Position numbers and translations under genes: made by a program. From positions 43,860 to 107,859 of the forward strand of contig NZ_JAAGPR010000030.1 in the NCBI RefSeq assembly GCF_017104965.1: DNA of 64,000 nt. Direction: 5' to 3'. Within the stretch, counting starts at the first letter, position 1; each line of letters starts with the position of its first letter. The notes beneath the pieces were generated by a model. The model was not told the origin of the DNA. It made no database searches and saw only the letters and a list, made by a program, of their open reading frames with translations. Origin of the DNA: Paraburkholderia sp. Ac-20340. Lineage in GTDB: Bacteria; Pseudomonadota; Gammaproteobacteria; Burkholderiales; Burkholderiaceae. This document shows positions 31,942 to 43,955 of this stretch, piece after piece.

Positions 31942-33266
31942 CTGCATTGCACGATCGACACATCAAACCCCTGATTCTCGCGGGCCTCAACGGCGAGAAC
32001 TGGCATCTGCAGGACTACGTTGCGCGCGGCGGTTACGCCCAGCTGCGCCGTATCCTCGAAGAAAAGATTCCGCCCGAGCAGGTGATTGCGGACGTCAAGG
32101 CCGGCGGTCTGCGCGGCCGTGGCGGCGCGGGCTTCCCGACCGGTCTGAAGTGGAGCTTCATGCCGCGTCAGTTCCCGGGCCAGAAGTATCTTGTCTGCAA
32201 TTCGGACGAAGGCGAGCCGGGCACGTTCAAGGATCGCGACATCCTGCGCCTGAACCCGCATGCGGTGATCGAAGGCATGGCCATCGGCGCCTACGCGATG
32301 GGCATCACCGTGGGCTACAACTACATCCACGGCGAGATCTTCGAGGTGTATCGCCGCTTCGAAGCCGCGCTCGACGAAGCGCGCGCAGCAGGCTTTCTCG
32401 GCGACAACATTCTCGGCACGGACTTCACGTTCCAGCTGCACGCGCACCATGGCTATGGCGCGTATGTGTGCGGCGAGGAAACCGCGCTGCTCGAATCGCT
32501 CGAAGGCAAGAAGGGCCAGCCGCGTTTCAAGCCGCCTTTCCCGGCGAGCTTCGGCGTGTACGGCAAGCCCACCACGATCAACAACACCGAGACCTTCGCG
32601 GCCGTTCCTTTCCTGCTGACCGTCGGTCCGCAGGCGTACATGGAACTCGGCAAGCCGAACAACGGCGGCACCAAGATCTTCTCGATCTCGGGTGACGTGG
32701 AGCGTCCGGGCAACTACGAGATTCCGCTCGGCACGCCGTTCGCGACGCTGATGGAACTCGCCGGCGGCGTGCGCGGCGGCAAGAAGCTCAAGGCCGTGAT
32801 TCCGGGCGGTTCGTCGGCGCCGGTCATTCCGGGCGAGCTGATGATGCAGACGGACATGGACTATGACTCCATCGCCAAGCAGGGCTCGATGCTCGGCTCG
32901 GGCGCGGTCATCGTCATGGACGAAACGCGCTGCATGGTGCGCTCGCTGCTGCGTCTGTCGTACTTCTACTACGAAGAGTCGTGTGGCCAGTGCACGCCTT
33001 GCCGCGAAGGCACGGGCTGGCTCTATCGCGTGGTGAACCGTATCGAGCACGGCCAGGGCCGTCAGGAAGACCTGGATCTTCTGAACTCGGTGGCGGGCAA
33101 CATCATGGGCCGTACGATCTGCGCGCTCGGTGACGCGGCGGCCATGCCGGTGCGCGGCATGCTCAAGCATTACTGGGACGAATTCGAATATCACGTGCAC
33201 AACAAGCGTTGTCTCGTCGGCGGTCATGCCGGCTCGCACGCAGCCCCGGAAACCGTGGCTGCCTGA
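31938..33266 (+). CDS. nuoF: NADH-quinone oxidoreductase subunit F
   Basis: A 442-aa subunit where NADH is oxidised. It binds FMN and NADH through GRGGAGFPTGLKWSFMPR and the NSDEGEPGTFKDR loop, and cluster N3 through ESCGQCTPCREGTGW plus a further cysteine in TICALGD. ATG 31938 overlaps the nuoE stop by four bases (ATGA), so the two are translationally coupled. Confidence 0.96.
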   Translation: MTALHDRHIKPLILAGLNGENWHLQDYVARGGYAQLRRILEEKIPPEQVIADVKAGGLRGRGGAGFPTGLKWSFMPRQFPGQKYLVCNSDEGEPGTFKDRDILRLNPHAVIEGMAIGAYAMGITVGYNYIHGEIFEVYRRFEAALDEARAAGFLGDNILGTDFTFQLHAHHGYGAYVCGEETALLESLEGKKGQPRFKPPFPASFGVYGKPTTINNTETFAAVPFLLTVGPQAYMELGKPNNGGTKIFSISGDVERPGNYEIPLGTPFATLMELAGGVRGGKKLKAVIPGGSSAPVIPGELMMQTDMDYDSIAKQGSMLGSGAVIVMDETRCMVRSLLRLSYFYYEESCGQCTPCREGTGWLYRVVNRIEHGQGRQEDLDLLNSVAGNIMGRTICALGDAAAMPVRGMLKHYWDEFEYHVHNKRCLVGGHAGSHAAPETVAA

Positions 33267-33358
33267 ATGGGCGAGTAAGGACAGCGCGCGCACGAACCGC
33301 GTAGCGGGGAATGCCGCTGTGAAATTGAGCGGTAACAGGTTAGGGACGATTAACCATC

Positions 33359-35692
33359 ATGGTTGAACTTGAAATAGACGGCAAGAAGGTGCAGGTGCCC
33401 GAGGGCAGCATGGTGATCCAGGCTGCGCAGCGCGTGGACACGTACATTCCGCACTTCTGCTATCACAAGAAGCTGTCCATCGCGGCCAACTGCCGGATGT
33501 GTCTCGTCGATGTCGAGAAGATGCCGAAGGCCGTGCCCGCATGCGCGACGCCGGTGTCGCAGGGCATGGTCGTGCGCACGACGTCGGACAAGGCCGTGCA
33601 GGGCCAGCAAGCCGTGATGGAATTCCTGCTGATCAACCACCCGCTCGATTGCCCGATCTGCGATCAGGGCGGCGAGTGCCAGCTGCAGGATCTGGCCGTG
33701 GGTTACGGCAAGTCGGCGTCGCGCTTCAGCGAAGAAAAGCGCGTGGTGTTCCACAAGAACGTCGGCCCGCTGATCTCGATGGAAGAGATGTCGCGCTGCA
33801 TCCACTGCACGCGCTGCGTGCGCTTCGGCGACGAAATCGCCGGCGTGATGGAGTTCGGCATGCTTGGCCGCGGCATGCACTCGGAAATCAGCACCTTCCT
33901 CGGCAAGACCGTGGATTCGGAGCTGTCGGGCAACATGATCGACCTGTGCCCGGTGGGCGCGCTGACGAGCAAGCCGTTCCGCTTCTCGGCGCGTACGTGG
34001 GAACTGTCGCGCCGCAAGTCGGTGAGTCCGCACGATTCGACCGGTGCGAACCTCGTCGTGCAGGTCAAGAACAACCGCGTGATGCGCGTGCTGCCGTTCG
34101 AGAACGAAGCCGTCAACGAGTGCTGGATCTCGGACAAGGACCGTTTCTCGTACGAAGGCCTGAACGCCGAAGACCGCCTCACGCGCCCGATGATCAAGCA
34201 GGGCGGCGAGTGGGTCGAGACCGACTGGCAGACCGCGCTGGAATACGTGGTCAAGGGTATTCGCGGCATCAGCGACGATCATGGCGAAAACATGCTCGCC
34301 GCGCTGGTCAGCCCGTATAGCACCATCGAAGAACTGCATCTCGTGAAGCAACTCGCGGACGCAATCGGCACGCCGAACGTCGACTTCCGCCTGCGTCAGA
34401 GCGATTTCGCCGCGCCGCTGGAAGGCGCGCCGTGGCTCGGCACGAAGATCGCCGATCTGTCGTATGCCGATTCCGCATTCATCGTCGGTTCGTTCCTGCG
34501 TCGCGATCACGCGCTGTTTGCTGCGCGTCTGCGTCAGGCTGCCAAGGGCGGCGCGCAGGTGTCGTTCCTCAACGCGACCGGCGACGGCTCGCTGATTCCG
34601 AACGCACAGCGTATCGTGGCCGCGCCGTCGGCATGGCTCGACGAACTCGCTGCGATTGCCGCTGCCGCCGCCGAAGCGAAGGGCGTCGCGCTGCCGGAAG
34701 GCTTCGCCGGCGCGCAAGCCACCGAAGCCGCGAAGCAGGTTGCGGCCTCGCTCGCAAGCGGCGAGCGCCGCTTCGTGCTGCTCGGCAACGCTGCGGTCCA
34801 GCATCCGGAATTCTCGCGTCTGCACGCCGCCGCCCAGTTCATCGCTGAGACGACGGGCGCCACGCTCGGCTTCCTCACGGAAGCTTCGAACACGGTCGGT
34901 GCGCACCTCGTGGGCGCATTGCCGGGCCGCGACGGTCTGAACGCACGCGAAGTGTTCGAGCAGCCGCGCAAGGGTTATCTGCTGTTCAACGTCGAACCGG
35001 AGTTCGACACGGCCAACCCGGCTGCTGCGCGCGCTGCGCTCGCGCAGGCCGAAATGGTCGCCGTGTTCTCGCCGTTCAAGACCGGTCTGGACTACGCGGA
35101 CGTGCTGCTGCCGATCGCACCGTACACGGAAACGTCGGGCACCTTCGTCAACGCCGAAGGCACCGTGCAGACCTTCAACGGCGTCGTGCGCCCGCTCGGC
35201 GACACCCGTCCGGCCTGGAAGGTCCTGCGCGTGCTGGGCACGCTGCTCGGCCTGCCGGGCTTCGAATACGACGCCGCGGAAGAGGTGCGCCGCAAGGCGA
35301 TCGGCGACGGCAGCTTCGAAGCGCGTCTGTCGAACAAGGCCGGCGCAACGGTCGCTCGCGGTCAAGCTGCGAAGGCAGCGGAAGGCCGCTTCGAGCGTAT
35401 CGCCGATGTGCCCATCTATCACGCCGATCCGATCGTGCGCCGCGCCGAAGCGCTGCACCTCACGACGGCCGCGCGCGTGGCGAACACGGTCGGCCTGCCG
35501 GCTGCGCTGTTCGACCAGCTCGGCCTGAAGGAAGGCGATGCGGTGCGCGTGCGTCAGGGCGAGCTGTCGGTGACGGCGCCCGCAACGCGCGATGCGAATC
35601 TTGCGCCGACGGCGGTGCGCGTGTCGGCGGCAACGCCGGCCGGCGCGCAGCTCGGCAGCCTGTTCGGTGAACTGCTGGTGGAGAAGGCGTAA
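33359..35692 (+). CDS. nuoG: NADH-quinone oxidoreductase subunit G
   Basis: A 777-aa iron-sulfur subunit. The N-terminal ferredoxin-like domain has the [2Fe-2S] ligands (FCYHKKLSIAANCRMCLVD, ACATPV). Then follow the HPLDCPICDQGGECQLQD motif and CIHCTRCVRF, with their [4Fe-4S] ligands. The C-terminal half is a molybdopterin-oxidoreductase-like domain that no longer carries molybdenum. A 92-bp gap separates it from nuoF; nuoH starts directly after its stop. Confidence 0.96.
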   Translation: MVELEIDGKKVQVPEGSMVIQAAQRVDTYIPHFCYHKKLSIAANCRMCLVDVEKMPKAVPACATPVSQGMVVRTTSDKAVQGQQAVMEFLLINHPLDCPICDQGGECQLQDLAVGYGKSASRFSEEKRVVFHKNVGPLISMEEMSRCIHCTRCVRFGDEIAGVMEFGMLGRGMHSEISTFLGKTVDSELSGNMIDLCPVGALTSKPFRFSARTWELSRRKSVSPHDSTGANLVVQVKNNRVMRVLPFENEAVNECWISDKDRFSYEGLNAEDRLTRPMIKQGGEWVETDWQTALEYVVKGIRGISDDHGENMLAALVSPYSTIEELHLVKQLADAIGTPNVDFRLRQSDFAAPLEGAPWLGTKIADLSYADSAFIVGSFLRRDHALFAARLRQAAKGGAQVSFLNATGDGSLIPNAQRIVAAPSAWLDELAAIAAAAAEAKGVALPEGFAGAQATEAAKQVAASLASGERRFVLLGNAAVQHPEFSRLHAAAQFIAETTGATLGFLTEASNTVGAHLVGALPGRDGLNAREVFEQPRKGYLLFNVEPEFDTANPAAARAALAQAEMVAVFSPFKTGLDYADVLLPIAPYTETSGTFVNAEGTVQTFNGVVRPLGDTRPAWKVLRVLGTLLGLPGFEYDAAEEVRRKAIGDGSFEARLSNKAGATVARGQAAKAAEGRFERIADVPIYHADPIVRRAEALHLTTAARVANTVGLPAALFDQLGLKEGDAVRVRQGELSVTAPATRDANLAPTAVRVSAATPAGAQLGSLFGELLVEKA

Positions 35693-36757
35693 ATGAGCTT
35701 GTTCGATACGATCAATGCAGGCGGCAGCCAGCTGCTCGGTATGGCCTGGCCCACGGTGTGGGCGCTGGTGCGCATTCTCGTCGTCGCGGTGGTGATCCTG
35801 CTGTGCGTGGCGTACCTGATCCTCTGGGAGCGCAAGCTGATCGGCTGGATGCACGTGCGTCTGGGCCCGAACCGCGTCGGCCCCGCAGGTCTGTTGCAGC
35901 CGATCGCCGACGTGCTGAAGCTGCTGCTCAAGGAAGTGATTCAGCCTGCCCAGGCGAGCCGCTGGGTCTACATGGTCGCGCCGATCATGGTGGTGGTGCC
36001 GGCCTTCGCAGTCTGGGCGGTGATTCCGTTCCAGGCAGGCGCGGTGCTCGGCGACATCAACGCGGGTCTGCTCTACGTGATGGCGATCTCGTCGTTCGGC
36101 GTCTACGGCGTGATTCTCGCGGGCTGGGCTTCGAACTCGAAGTACGCGTTCCTCGGCGCCATGCGCGCCGCGGCGCAGATGGTTTCGTACGAAATCGCGA
36201 TGGGCTTTGCGCTCGTCGTGGTGCTGATGGTGTCGGGCAGCCTGAACCTGTCGGACATCGTGCGTCAGCAGATGCAAGGCATGTTCGCGAGCCACGGCAT
36301 CACGTTCCTCTCGTGGAACTGGCTGCCGCTGCTGCCGATGTTCGTCGTGTACTTCATCTCGGGTCTCGCCGAAACGAACCGCCACCCGTTCGACGTGGTG
36401 GAAGGGGAGTCGGAAATCGTCGCGGGTCACATGGTCGATTACTCGGGGATGGGCTTCGCGCTCTTCTTCCTCGCCGAGTACATCAACATGATCGTGATCT
36501 CGGCGCTCACCTCGGTGCTGTTCCTCGGTGGCTGGAGCGCGCCGTTCGCGTTCCTCGATTTCATCCCGGGCGTGTTCTGGCTGGTCCTGAAGACTTTCTT
36601 CTTCCTGTCCGTGTTCATCTGGGCTCGCGCGACGTTCCCGCGCTTCCGCTATGACCAGATCATGCGTCTTGGCTGGAAAGTGTTCATTCCGGTGTGCGTG
36701 GTCTGGCTGATTGTGGTGGGCTTCTGGTATATGTCGCCGCTGAGCATCTGGAAATAA
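35693..36757 (+). CDS. nuoH: NADH-quinone oxidoreductase subunit H
   Basis: A 354-aa membrane subunit (ND1) that joins the peripheral and membrane arms and helps form the quinone chamber. It has about eight helices, the family motif WERKLIGWMHVRLGPNRVGP near the N-terminus and the acidic loop GLAETNRHPFDVVEGESEIV. The ATG immediately follows the nuoG TAA. Confidence 0.97.
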   Translation: MSLFDTINAGGSQLLGMAWPTVWALVRILVVAVVILLCVAYLILWERKLIGWMHVRLGPNRVGPAGLLQPIADVLKLLLKEVIQPAQASRWVYMVAPIMVVVPAFAVWAVIPFQAGAVLGDINAGLLYVMAISSFGVYGVILAGWASNSKYAFLGAMRAAAQMVSYEIAMGFALVVVLMVSGSLNLSDIVRQQMQGMFASHGITFLSWNWLPLLPMFVVYFISGLAETNRHPFDVVEGESEIVAGHMVDYSGMGFALFFLAEYINMIVISALTSVLFLGGWSAPFAFLDFIPGVFWLVLKTFFFLSVFIWARATFPRFRYDQIMRLGWKVFIPVCVVWLIVVGFWYMSPLSIWK

Positions 36758-36769
36758 GGGGCGAACGAA

Positions 36770-37258
36770 ATGACCGCTATTCAACAGTTCTTCAAGACGT
36801 TCTTCCTGACCGAGCTGCTCAAGGGCCTCGCGCTGACGGGTCGTTACACCTTCAAGCGCAAGTTCACGGTGCAGTTCCCGGAAGAGAAGACCCCGATGTC
36901 GCCGCGTTTTCGCGGTTTGCATGCGCTGCGCCGCTATGAAAATGGCGAAGAGCGCTGCATCGCGTGCAAGCTGTGCGAAGCCGTGTGCCCGGCGATGGCT
37001 ATCACCATCGAATCGGATGTGCGTGCCGACAACACGCGCCGCACGACGCGCTACGACATCGACCTGACCAAGTGCATCTTCTGCGGTTTCTGCGAAGAAA
37101 GCTGCCCGGTCGATTCGATCGTCGAAACGCACATTCTCGAGTACCACGGCGAGAAGCGCGGCGATCTGTACTTCACGAAGGAAATGCTGCTGGCCGTGGG
37201 CGATCGCTACGAAGCGCAGATCGCGGCAAACAAGGCAGCAGATGCACCGTACCGTTGA
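36770..37258 (+). CDS. nuoI: NADH-quinone oxidoreductase subunit I
   Basis: A 162-aa 8Fe ferredoxin-type subunit that carries clusters N6a and N6b. Two CxxCxxCxxxCP motifs are complete: CIACKLCEAVCP and CIFCGFCEESCP. The N-terminal amphipathic segment anchors it near NuoH. It is followed by a 174-bp gap before nuoJ, the largest in the operon. Confidence 0.97.
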   Translation: MTAIQQFFKTFFLTELLKGLALTGRYTFKRKFTVQFPEEKTPMSPRFRGLHALRRYENGEERCIACKLCEAVCPAMAITIESDVRADNTRRTTRYDIDLTKCIFCGFCEESCPVDSIVETHILEYHGEKRGDLYFTKEMLLAVGDRYEAQIAANKAADAPYR

Positions 37259-37432
37259 TCTTCAGTTTGACGCTGCATCGGCCCGCGGTTCGGGCCGGCT
37301 GCGGGGCACGCCTGCGCCTGAAAATGCCGCGTTCCTGCATGCCGACCGCCGCGGCGCGACGCTCCCTGGTCTGGCCGCCAGTCTGCGCTGCGCAATCCGC
37401 CTTATGATGGCCTCAACGATGAACCAGTAATC

Positions 37433-38140
37433 ATGGAATTCACGACCGTCCTGTTCTACATCTTCGCGCTGTTGCTCACGCTATCAGGGCTGAAGGTGAT
37501 CACCTCGCGCAATCCCGTCTCGTCGGCGCTCTTCCTCGTGCTCGCGTTCTTCAACGCGGCCGCGGTGTGGATGCTGCTCGAGGCCGAGTTCCTCGCGATC
37601 CTGCTGGTGCTCGTCTACGTGGGCGCGGTGATGGTGCTGTTCCTGTTCGTGGTGATGATGCTGGACATCAACATCGACGTGCTGAGCCGCGACTTCAAGC
37701 GCTTCATCCCGGTCGCGACCATCGTCGGCGCGATCATGGTGGTCGAAACCGCGCTGATTCTCTGGCACGGCTACGGCGCGACCACCACGCCGGTGGCCGA
37801 TGGCTCGCTCGCCGCGGTGTCCTCGGGTGCGATGTCGAACACGCATCTGATCGGCAAGATCATCTACACCGATTACATCTTCGCCTTCGAAGTCGCCGGC
37901 CTCGTGCTGCTGGTCGCCATCGTCGCGGCCATCGGCCTGACCGTGCGCGAGCCGAAGGACAGCAAGCGCCAGGACGTGTCGAAGCAGGTCGCCGTGCGTG
38001 CCAAGGACCGCGTGCGTCTCGTGAAGATGCAGGCGGTGGTCGAAGTGCCGGAAGTGGAAGAGGCCGCGCCGGCCGACGCCGCTGCGGCACCGGCTGCAGC
38101 GCCTGGTGCCGCCCCGGCCGCGCCGGCAACGAAGAGCTAA
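37433..38140 (+). CDS. nuoJ: NADH-quinone oxidoreductase subunit J
   Basis: A 235-aa membrane subunit (ND6) with five helices. The conserved third helix region [20 protein letters not shown], with its pi-bulge segment, is clear. The last ~35 residues are an Ala/Pro-rich acidic tail ([19 protein letters not shown]) beyond the membrane domain and probably disordered. The true start appears to be ATG 37433; the 174 bp before it contain no supported gene. Confidence 0.94.
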
Positions 38141-38160
38141 GCGCGAAGGAGCGAACCACT

Positions 38161-38466
38161 ATGTTGACTCTGGCCCATTACCTTGTCCTCGGCGCGATCC
38201 TGTTTGCGATCTCGATCGTCGGCATCTTTCTGAATCGGCGCAACGTCATCATCATCCTGATGGCGATTGAGCTTATGTTGTTGGCGGTGAACACGAACTT
38301 CGTTGCGTTCTCGCATTATCTCGGTGACGTTCACGGACAGATTTTCGTGTTCTTCGTGCTTACAGTTGCGGCGGCGGAAGCAGCAATTGGTCTGGCTATT
38401 CTTGTGACTCTGTTCCGCAGCCTCGACACGATCAATGTCGAGGATCTCGATCAGCTCAAAGGCTAA
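38161..38466 (+). CDS. nuoK: NADH-quinone oxidoreductase subunit K
   Basis: A 101-aa membrane subunit (ND4L) with three helices. The second and third carry the conserved proton-channel glutamates in [12 protein letters not shown] and [12 protein letters not shown]. The sequence starts [18 protein letters not shown] and ends DLDQLKG, exactly the family length. GAAGGAG lies just before ATG 38161. Confidence 0.96.
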
Positions 38467-38477
38467 GGCAGGCGGTT

Positions 38478-40526
<2,049 letters not shown>

Positions 40527-40539
40527 GGCGAGGAAACGC

Positions 40540-42039
40540 ATGCACGCAACCCCGATTCTGAGTATTGCGATCTGGATGCCGATCATTTTCGGCGTCATCG
40601 TTTTAGTAGTGGGTTCCGACCGGAACCCGGGCCGAGCCCGCTGGCTCGCGCTCATCGGTTCAGTGCTTAGTTTCCTCGTTACGCTTCCGCTCGTTTCGGG
40701 CTTCGACACCACCACGGCTGCGCTGCAGTTCGAGGAAAAGTCGGTCTGGATCGACCGGTTCAATATTGCCTATCACCTGGGCGTCGACGGCATCGCCATG
40801 TGGTTCGTGGTGCTCACGGCGCTCATTACGGTGATCGTGGTGATCGCGGGCTGGCAGGTCATCAAGGAAGATGTCGCGCAGTATTTCGCGGCCTTCCTGG
40901 TGCTGTCGGGTCTCATGATCGGCGTGTTTTGCGCCGCTGACGGTCTGCTGTTCTACGTGTTCTTCGAAGCCACGCTGATCCCGATGTACATCATCATCGG
41001 TGTCTGGGGCGGCCCGAATCGCGTGTACGCAGCCTTCAAGTTTTTTCTGTACACGCTGGCCGGTTCGTTGCTGATGCTGGTCGCGTTGCTGTATCTGTAC
41101 CGTGTGACGCACACGTTCGAACTGGCCGCCTGGCAAGACGCAAAGCTGGCGATGACACCGCAGATCCTGCTGTTCGTCGCGTTCTTCTTCGCGTTCGCCG
41201 TCAAGGTGCCGATGTTCCCGGTTCATACGTGGTTGCCGGACGCACACGTCGAAGCGCCTACGGGCGGTTCGGTCGTGCTGGCCGCCATCATGCTGAAGCT
41301 CGGTGCGTACGGTTTCCTGCGTTTCTCGCTGCCGGTGACCCCGGACGCGAGTCATTACCTGGCGCCGGTCATCATCACGTTGTCGCTGATCGCTGTGATC
41401 TATATCGGCCTCGTGGCGATGGTGCAGGCGGACATGAAGAAGCTGGTCGCGTATTCGTCGATCGCCCACATGGGCTTCGTCACGCTCGGCTTCTTTATGT
41501 TCGGCCCGTCGAGCCAGCTCGCTGTCGAAGGCGGGATCATCCAGATGATCTCGCACGGTTTCGTCTCGGGCGCCATGTTCCTGTGCATCGGGGTGCTGTA
41601 CGACCGCATGCATACGCGCCAGATCGCCGATTACGGCGGCGTCGTCAACACGATGCCGAAGTTCGCGGCGCTGGCCATGCTGTTTGCAATGGCTAACTGC
41701 GGCCTGCCGGGCACCTCGGGATTCGTCGGCGAATTCATGGTGATTCTGGCCGCAGTGAAGTTCAACTTCTGGATCGCATTCGGGGCGGCGTTCACGCTGA
41801 TCCTGGGCGCGGCCTACACGTTGTGGATGTACAAGCGGGTGTACTTCGGCGCCATCTCGAACGACCATGTTCGCGAGCTGAAGGACATCAACTGCCGCGA
41901 ATACGGGATTCTTGTCGTGCTCGCGCTGTTCACGCTTTTCATGGGCATCTACCCGAAGCCCTTTACCGATGTGATGCACGTTTCCGTGGAAAACCTCCTC
42001 TCCCACGTCGCAGTGTCGAAACTGCCGCTGTCACAGTAA
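40540..42039 (+). CDS. nuoM: NADH-quinone oxidoreductase subunit M
   Basis: A 499-aa antiporter-like proton-pumping subunit (ND4) with about 14 helices. Marks are EATLIPMYIIIGVWG (channel Glu), FPVHTWLPDAHVEAPTGGSV (channel Lys and His neighbours) and KKLVAYSSIAHMGFV. It lies 13 bp after nuoL and 24 bp before nuoN. Confidence 0.97.
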   Translation: MHATPILSIAIWMPIIFGVIVLVVGSDRNPGRARWLALIGSVLSFLVTLPLVSGFDTTTAALQFEEKSVWIDRFNIAYHLGVDGIAMWFVVLTALITVIVVIAGWQVIKEDVAQYFAAFLVLSGLMIGVFCAADGLLFYVFFEATLIPMYIIIGVWGGPNRVYAAFKFFLYTLAGSLLMLVALLYLYRVTHTFELAAWQDAKLAMTPQILLFVAFFFAFAVKVPMFPVHTWLPDAHVEAPTGGSVVLAAIMLKLGAYGFLRFSLPVTPDASHYLAPVIITLSLIAVIYIGLVAMVQADMKKLVAYSSIAHMGFVTLGFFMFGPSSQLAVEGGIIQMISHGFVSGAMFLCIGVLYDRMHTRQIADYGGVVNTMPKFAALAMLFAMANCGLPGTSGFVGEFMVILAAVKFNFWIAFGAAFTLILGAAYTLWMYKRVYFGAISNDHVRELKDINCREYGILVVLALFTLFMGIYPKPFTDVMHVSVENLLSHVAVSKLPLSQ

Positions 42040-42063
42040 TACCGAGCGGAGGAACAAAAGATC

Positions 42064-43539
42064 ATGCCAAACGCCCCTATGTACGCTCTGCTACCCGATG
42101 CGCTGGTACTCGCCGGCATCATCGTCGCGTGGCTCAACGACACGTTCTCCGGTCCTTCGGGCCGGCGCACGACTTATCTCATCGCCTTGCTGACGACGAT
42201 CGTCGCCGGTGCCTGGTTCGCGGTGAACGCCCTCGACACGCAACAGCCGAGCTATTTCTTCTCGCGCATGTACGTGGTGGATGCGTTCGCCAGTGCGATG
42301 AAGGCCGTCGTGACGCTCGGCTACGCCGTGTCGATCGTGTACTCGCGCAAATATCTCGAAGACCGTGACCTGTTCCGGGGCGAGTTCTTCCTGCTTGGCA
42401 TGTTCTCGCTGCTCGGCCAGATCGTCATGATCTCGGGCAACAACTTCCTCACGCTGTACCTCGGTCTCGAACTGATGTCGCTGTCGCTGTACGCGCTGAT
42501 CGCGCTGCGCCGCGACGCCTCGCAGTCGAACGAAGCGGCCATGAAGTACTACGTGCTGGGCGCGCTCGCATCGGGCTTCCTGCTCTACGGTATTTCGATG
42601 CTGTACGGCGCGACCGGCTCGCTCGATCTGGGCGACGTGTTCAAGGCGGTCGCCTCGGGCCATATCAACGACATCGTGCTGCTGTTCGGCGTGGTCTTCG
42701 TGGTTGCCGGCGTGGCCTTCAAGATGGGCGCGGTGCCGTTCCACATGTGGGTGCCGGACGTCTATCAAGGCGCTCCCACGGCCATGACGCTGCTCACGGG
42801 CGGTGGCCCGAAGGTGGCCGCGTTCGCGTGGGCCGTGCGCTTCCTCGTCATGGGTCTGCTGCCGCTGGCGGTGGACTGGCAGGAAATGCTGATCATTCTC
42901 GCGGCGCTGTCGATGATCGTCGGCAACATCACGGGTATCGTCCAGCGTAACGTCAAGCGCATGCTGGCGTACTCGGCGATCTCGAACATGGGCTTCGTGC
43001 TGCTCGGTCTGCTCGCCGGCATCGTCGACAACAAGGCGACGGGCGCAGCCAGCGCGTACAGCTCGGCGATGTTCTACAGCATCGTCTACCTGATCACGAC
43101 GCTCGGCGCATTCGGTGTGGTGATGATGCTCGCGCGCCGCGACTTCGAAGCAGAAACGCTCGACGACTTCAAGGGCCTGAACCATCGCAGCCCGATGCTC
43201 GCCTTCGTCATGATGCTCGTGATGTTCTCGCTCGCCGGCATTCCGCCGACGGTCGGCTTCTACGCGAAGCTCGCCGTGCTCGAAGCGACGATGAACGCCG
43301 GCCTCACGTGGCTCGCGATCCTGGCCGTGGTGACGTCGCTGTTCGGCGCGTTCTACTACCTGCGTATCGTCAAGCTGATGTACTTCGATGCACCGCAGGA
43401 CAGCTCGCCGATCCAGAGCCATGCCAGCAACCGCGCCATGCTCACGATCAACGGCGTCGCCGTGCTCGTGCTCGGCATCATTCCGGGCCCGCTGATGTCG
43501 CTGTGCCTGCAAGCCGTTACGCACTCGTTGCCTCTGTAA
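42064..43539 (+). CDS. nuoN: NADH-quinone oxidoreductase subunit N
   Basis: A 491-aa antiporter-like proton-pumping subunit (ND2). Visible are LYLGLELMSLSLYALIALRR (channel Glu), VPFHMWVPDVYQGAPTAMT and KRMLAYSAISNMGFVLLGLL. It is the last of the 14 complex I genes, so the operon is complete in this window. A DUF2818 gene starts one base after its stop. Confidence 0.97.
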   Translation: MPNAPMYALLPDALVLAGIIVAWLNDTFSGPSGRRTTYLIALLTTIVAGAWFAVNALDTQQPSYFFSRMYVVDAFASAMKAVVTLGYAVSIVYSRKYLEDRDLFRGEFFLLGMFSLLGQIVMISGNNFLTLYLGLELMSLSLYALIALRRDASQSNEAAMKYYVLGALASGFLLYGISMLYGATGSLDLGDVFKAVASGHINDIVLLFGVVFVVAGVAFKMGAVPFHMWVPDVYQGAPTAMTLLTGGGPKVAAFAWAVRFLVMGLLPLAVDWQEMLIILAALSMIVGNITGIVQRNVKRMLAYSAISNMGFVLLGLLAGIVDNKATGAASAYSSAMFYSIVYLITTLGAFGVVMMLARRDFEAETLDDFKGLNHRSPMLAFVMMLVMFSLAGIPPTVGFYAKLAVLEATMNAGLTWLAILAVVTSLFGAFYYLRIVKLMYFDAPQDSSPIQSHASNRAMLTINGVAVLVLGIIPGPLMSLCLQAVTHSLPL

Positions 43540-43540
43540 T

Positions 43541-43843
43541 ATGTCGGCAGCAGGGTGGTTTATCGTATTGTTGGCGCTCGCGGGCGCCAACCTGCCGTTT
43601 CTCAATCAGCGTCTGTTCGGCCTTGTGCCGATGCGCGCGCCCAGGAAGAGCGCATGGGTCCGCATCGCCGAGCTGATCGTGCTGTATTTCGTGGTCGGTG
43701 CGTTCGGCTTCCTGCTGGAAGCGCGCGCCGGTAACCGCTTCGACCAGGGCTGGCAGTTCTACGCCATCACGTTCAGTCTTTTTGTCGTGTTCGCGTTCCC
43801 CGGCTTCGCCTGGCAATATCTCGTCAAACGCCGTCCGGCGTGA
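43541..43843 (+). CDS. DUF2818 family membrane protein
   Basis: A 100-aa hydrophobic protein with three predicted helices (FIVLLALAGANLPF; IAELIVLYFVVGAFGFLLE; YAITFSLFVVFAFPGFAW) and a basic loop containing VPMRAPRKSAW. DUF2818 genes commonly trail nuoN in betaproteobacteria. It starts one base after the nuoN stop and is surely on the same transcript. A role in complex I assembly or stability is a fair guess, but no function is established. Confidence 0.88.
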   Translation: MSAAGWFIVLLALAGANLPFLNQRLFGLVPMRAPRKSAWVRIAELIVLYFVVGAFGFLLEARAGNRFDQGWQFYAITFSLFVVFAFPGFAWQYLVKRRPA

Positions 43844-43955
43844 TGCAGGCGCCTCGCTCGACGAGCGGGGCGCGCGCATTGTCGATTGCAGCGCGGTTTT
43901 CCGCGCCTTGCCGTTCGATACCTGTTCCTATTTCCGATCCTCCCGAGGTTGAACC

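Noticed and set aside
33350..37147. A 1265-codon open frame on the minus strand across nuoG, nuoH and nuoI
   Set aside because: It is fully antisense to three well-conserved complex I genes. Its composition (His/Arg/Ala/Glu-rich) is what GC-rich third positions produce when read backwards. No ribosome site or family resemblance.
37242..37430. 62-codon plus-strand frame overlapping the end of nuoI and ending just before nuoJ
   Set aside because: No ribosome site, no resemblance to any family, and it begins inside nuoI. I keep the spacer as an observation but do not call a gene.
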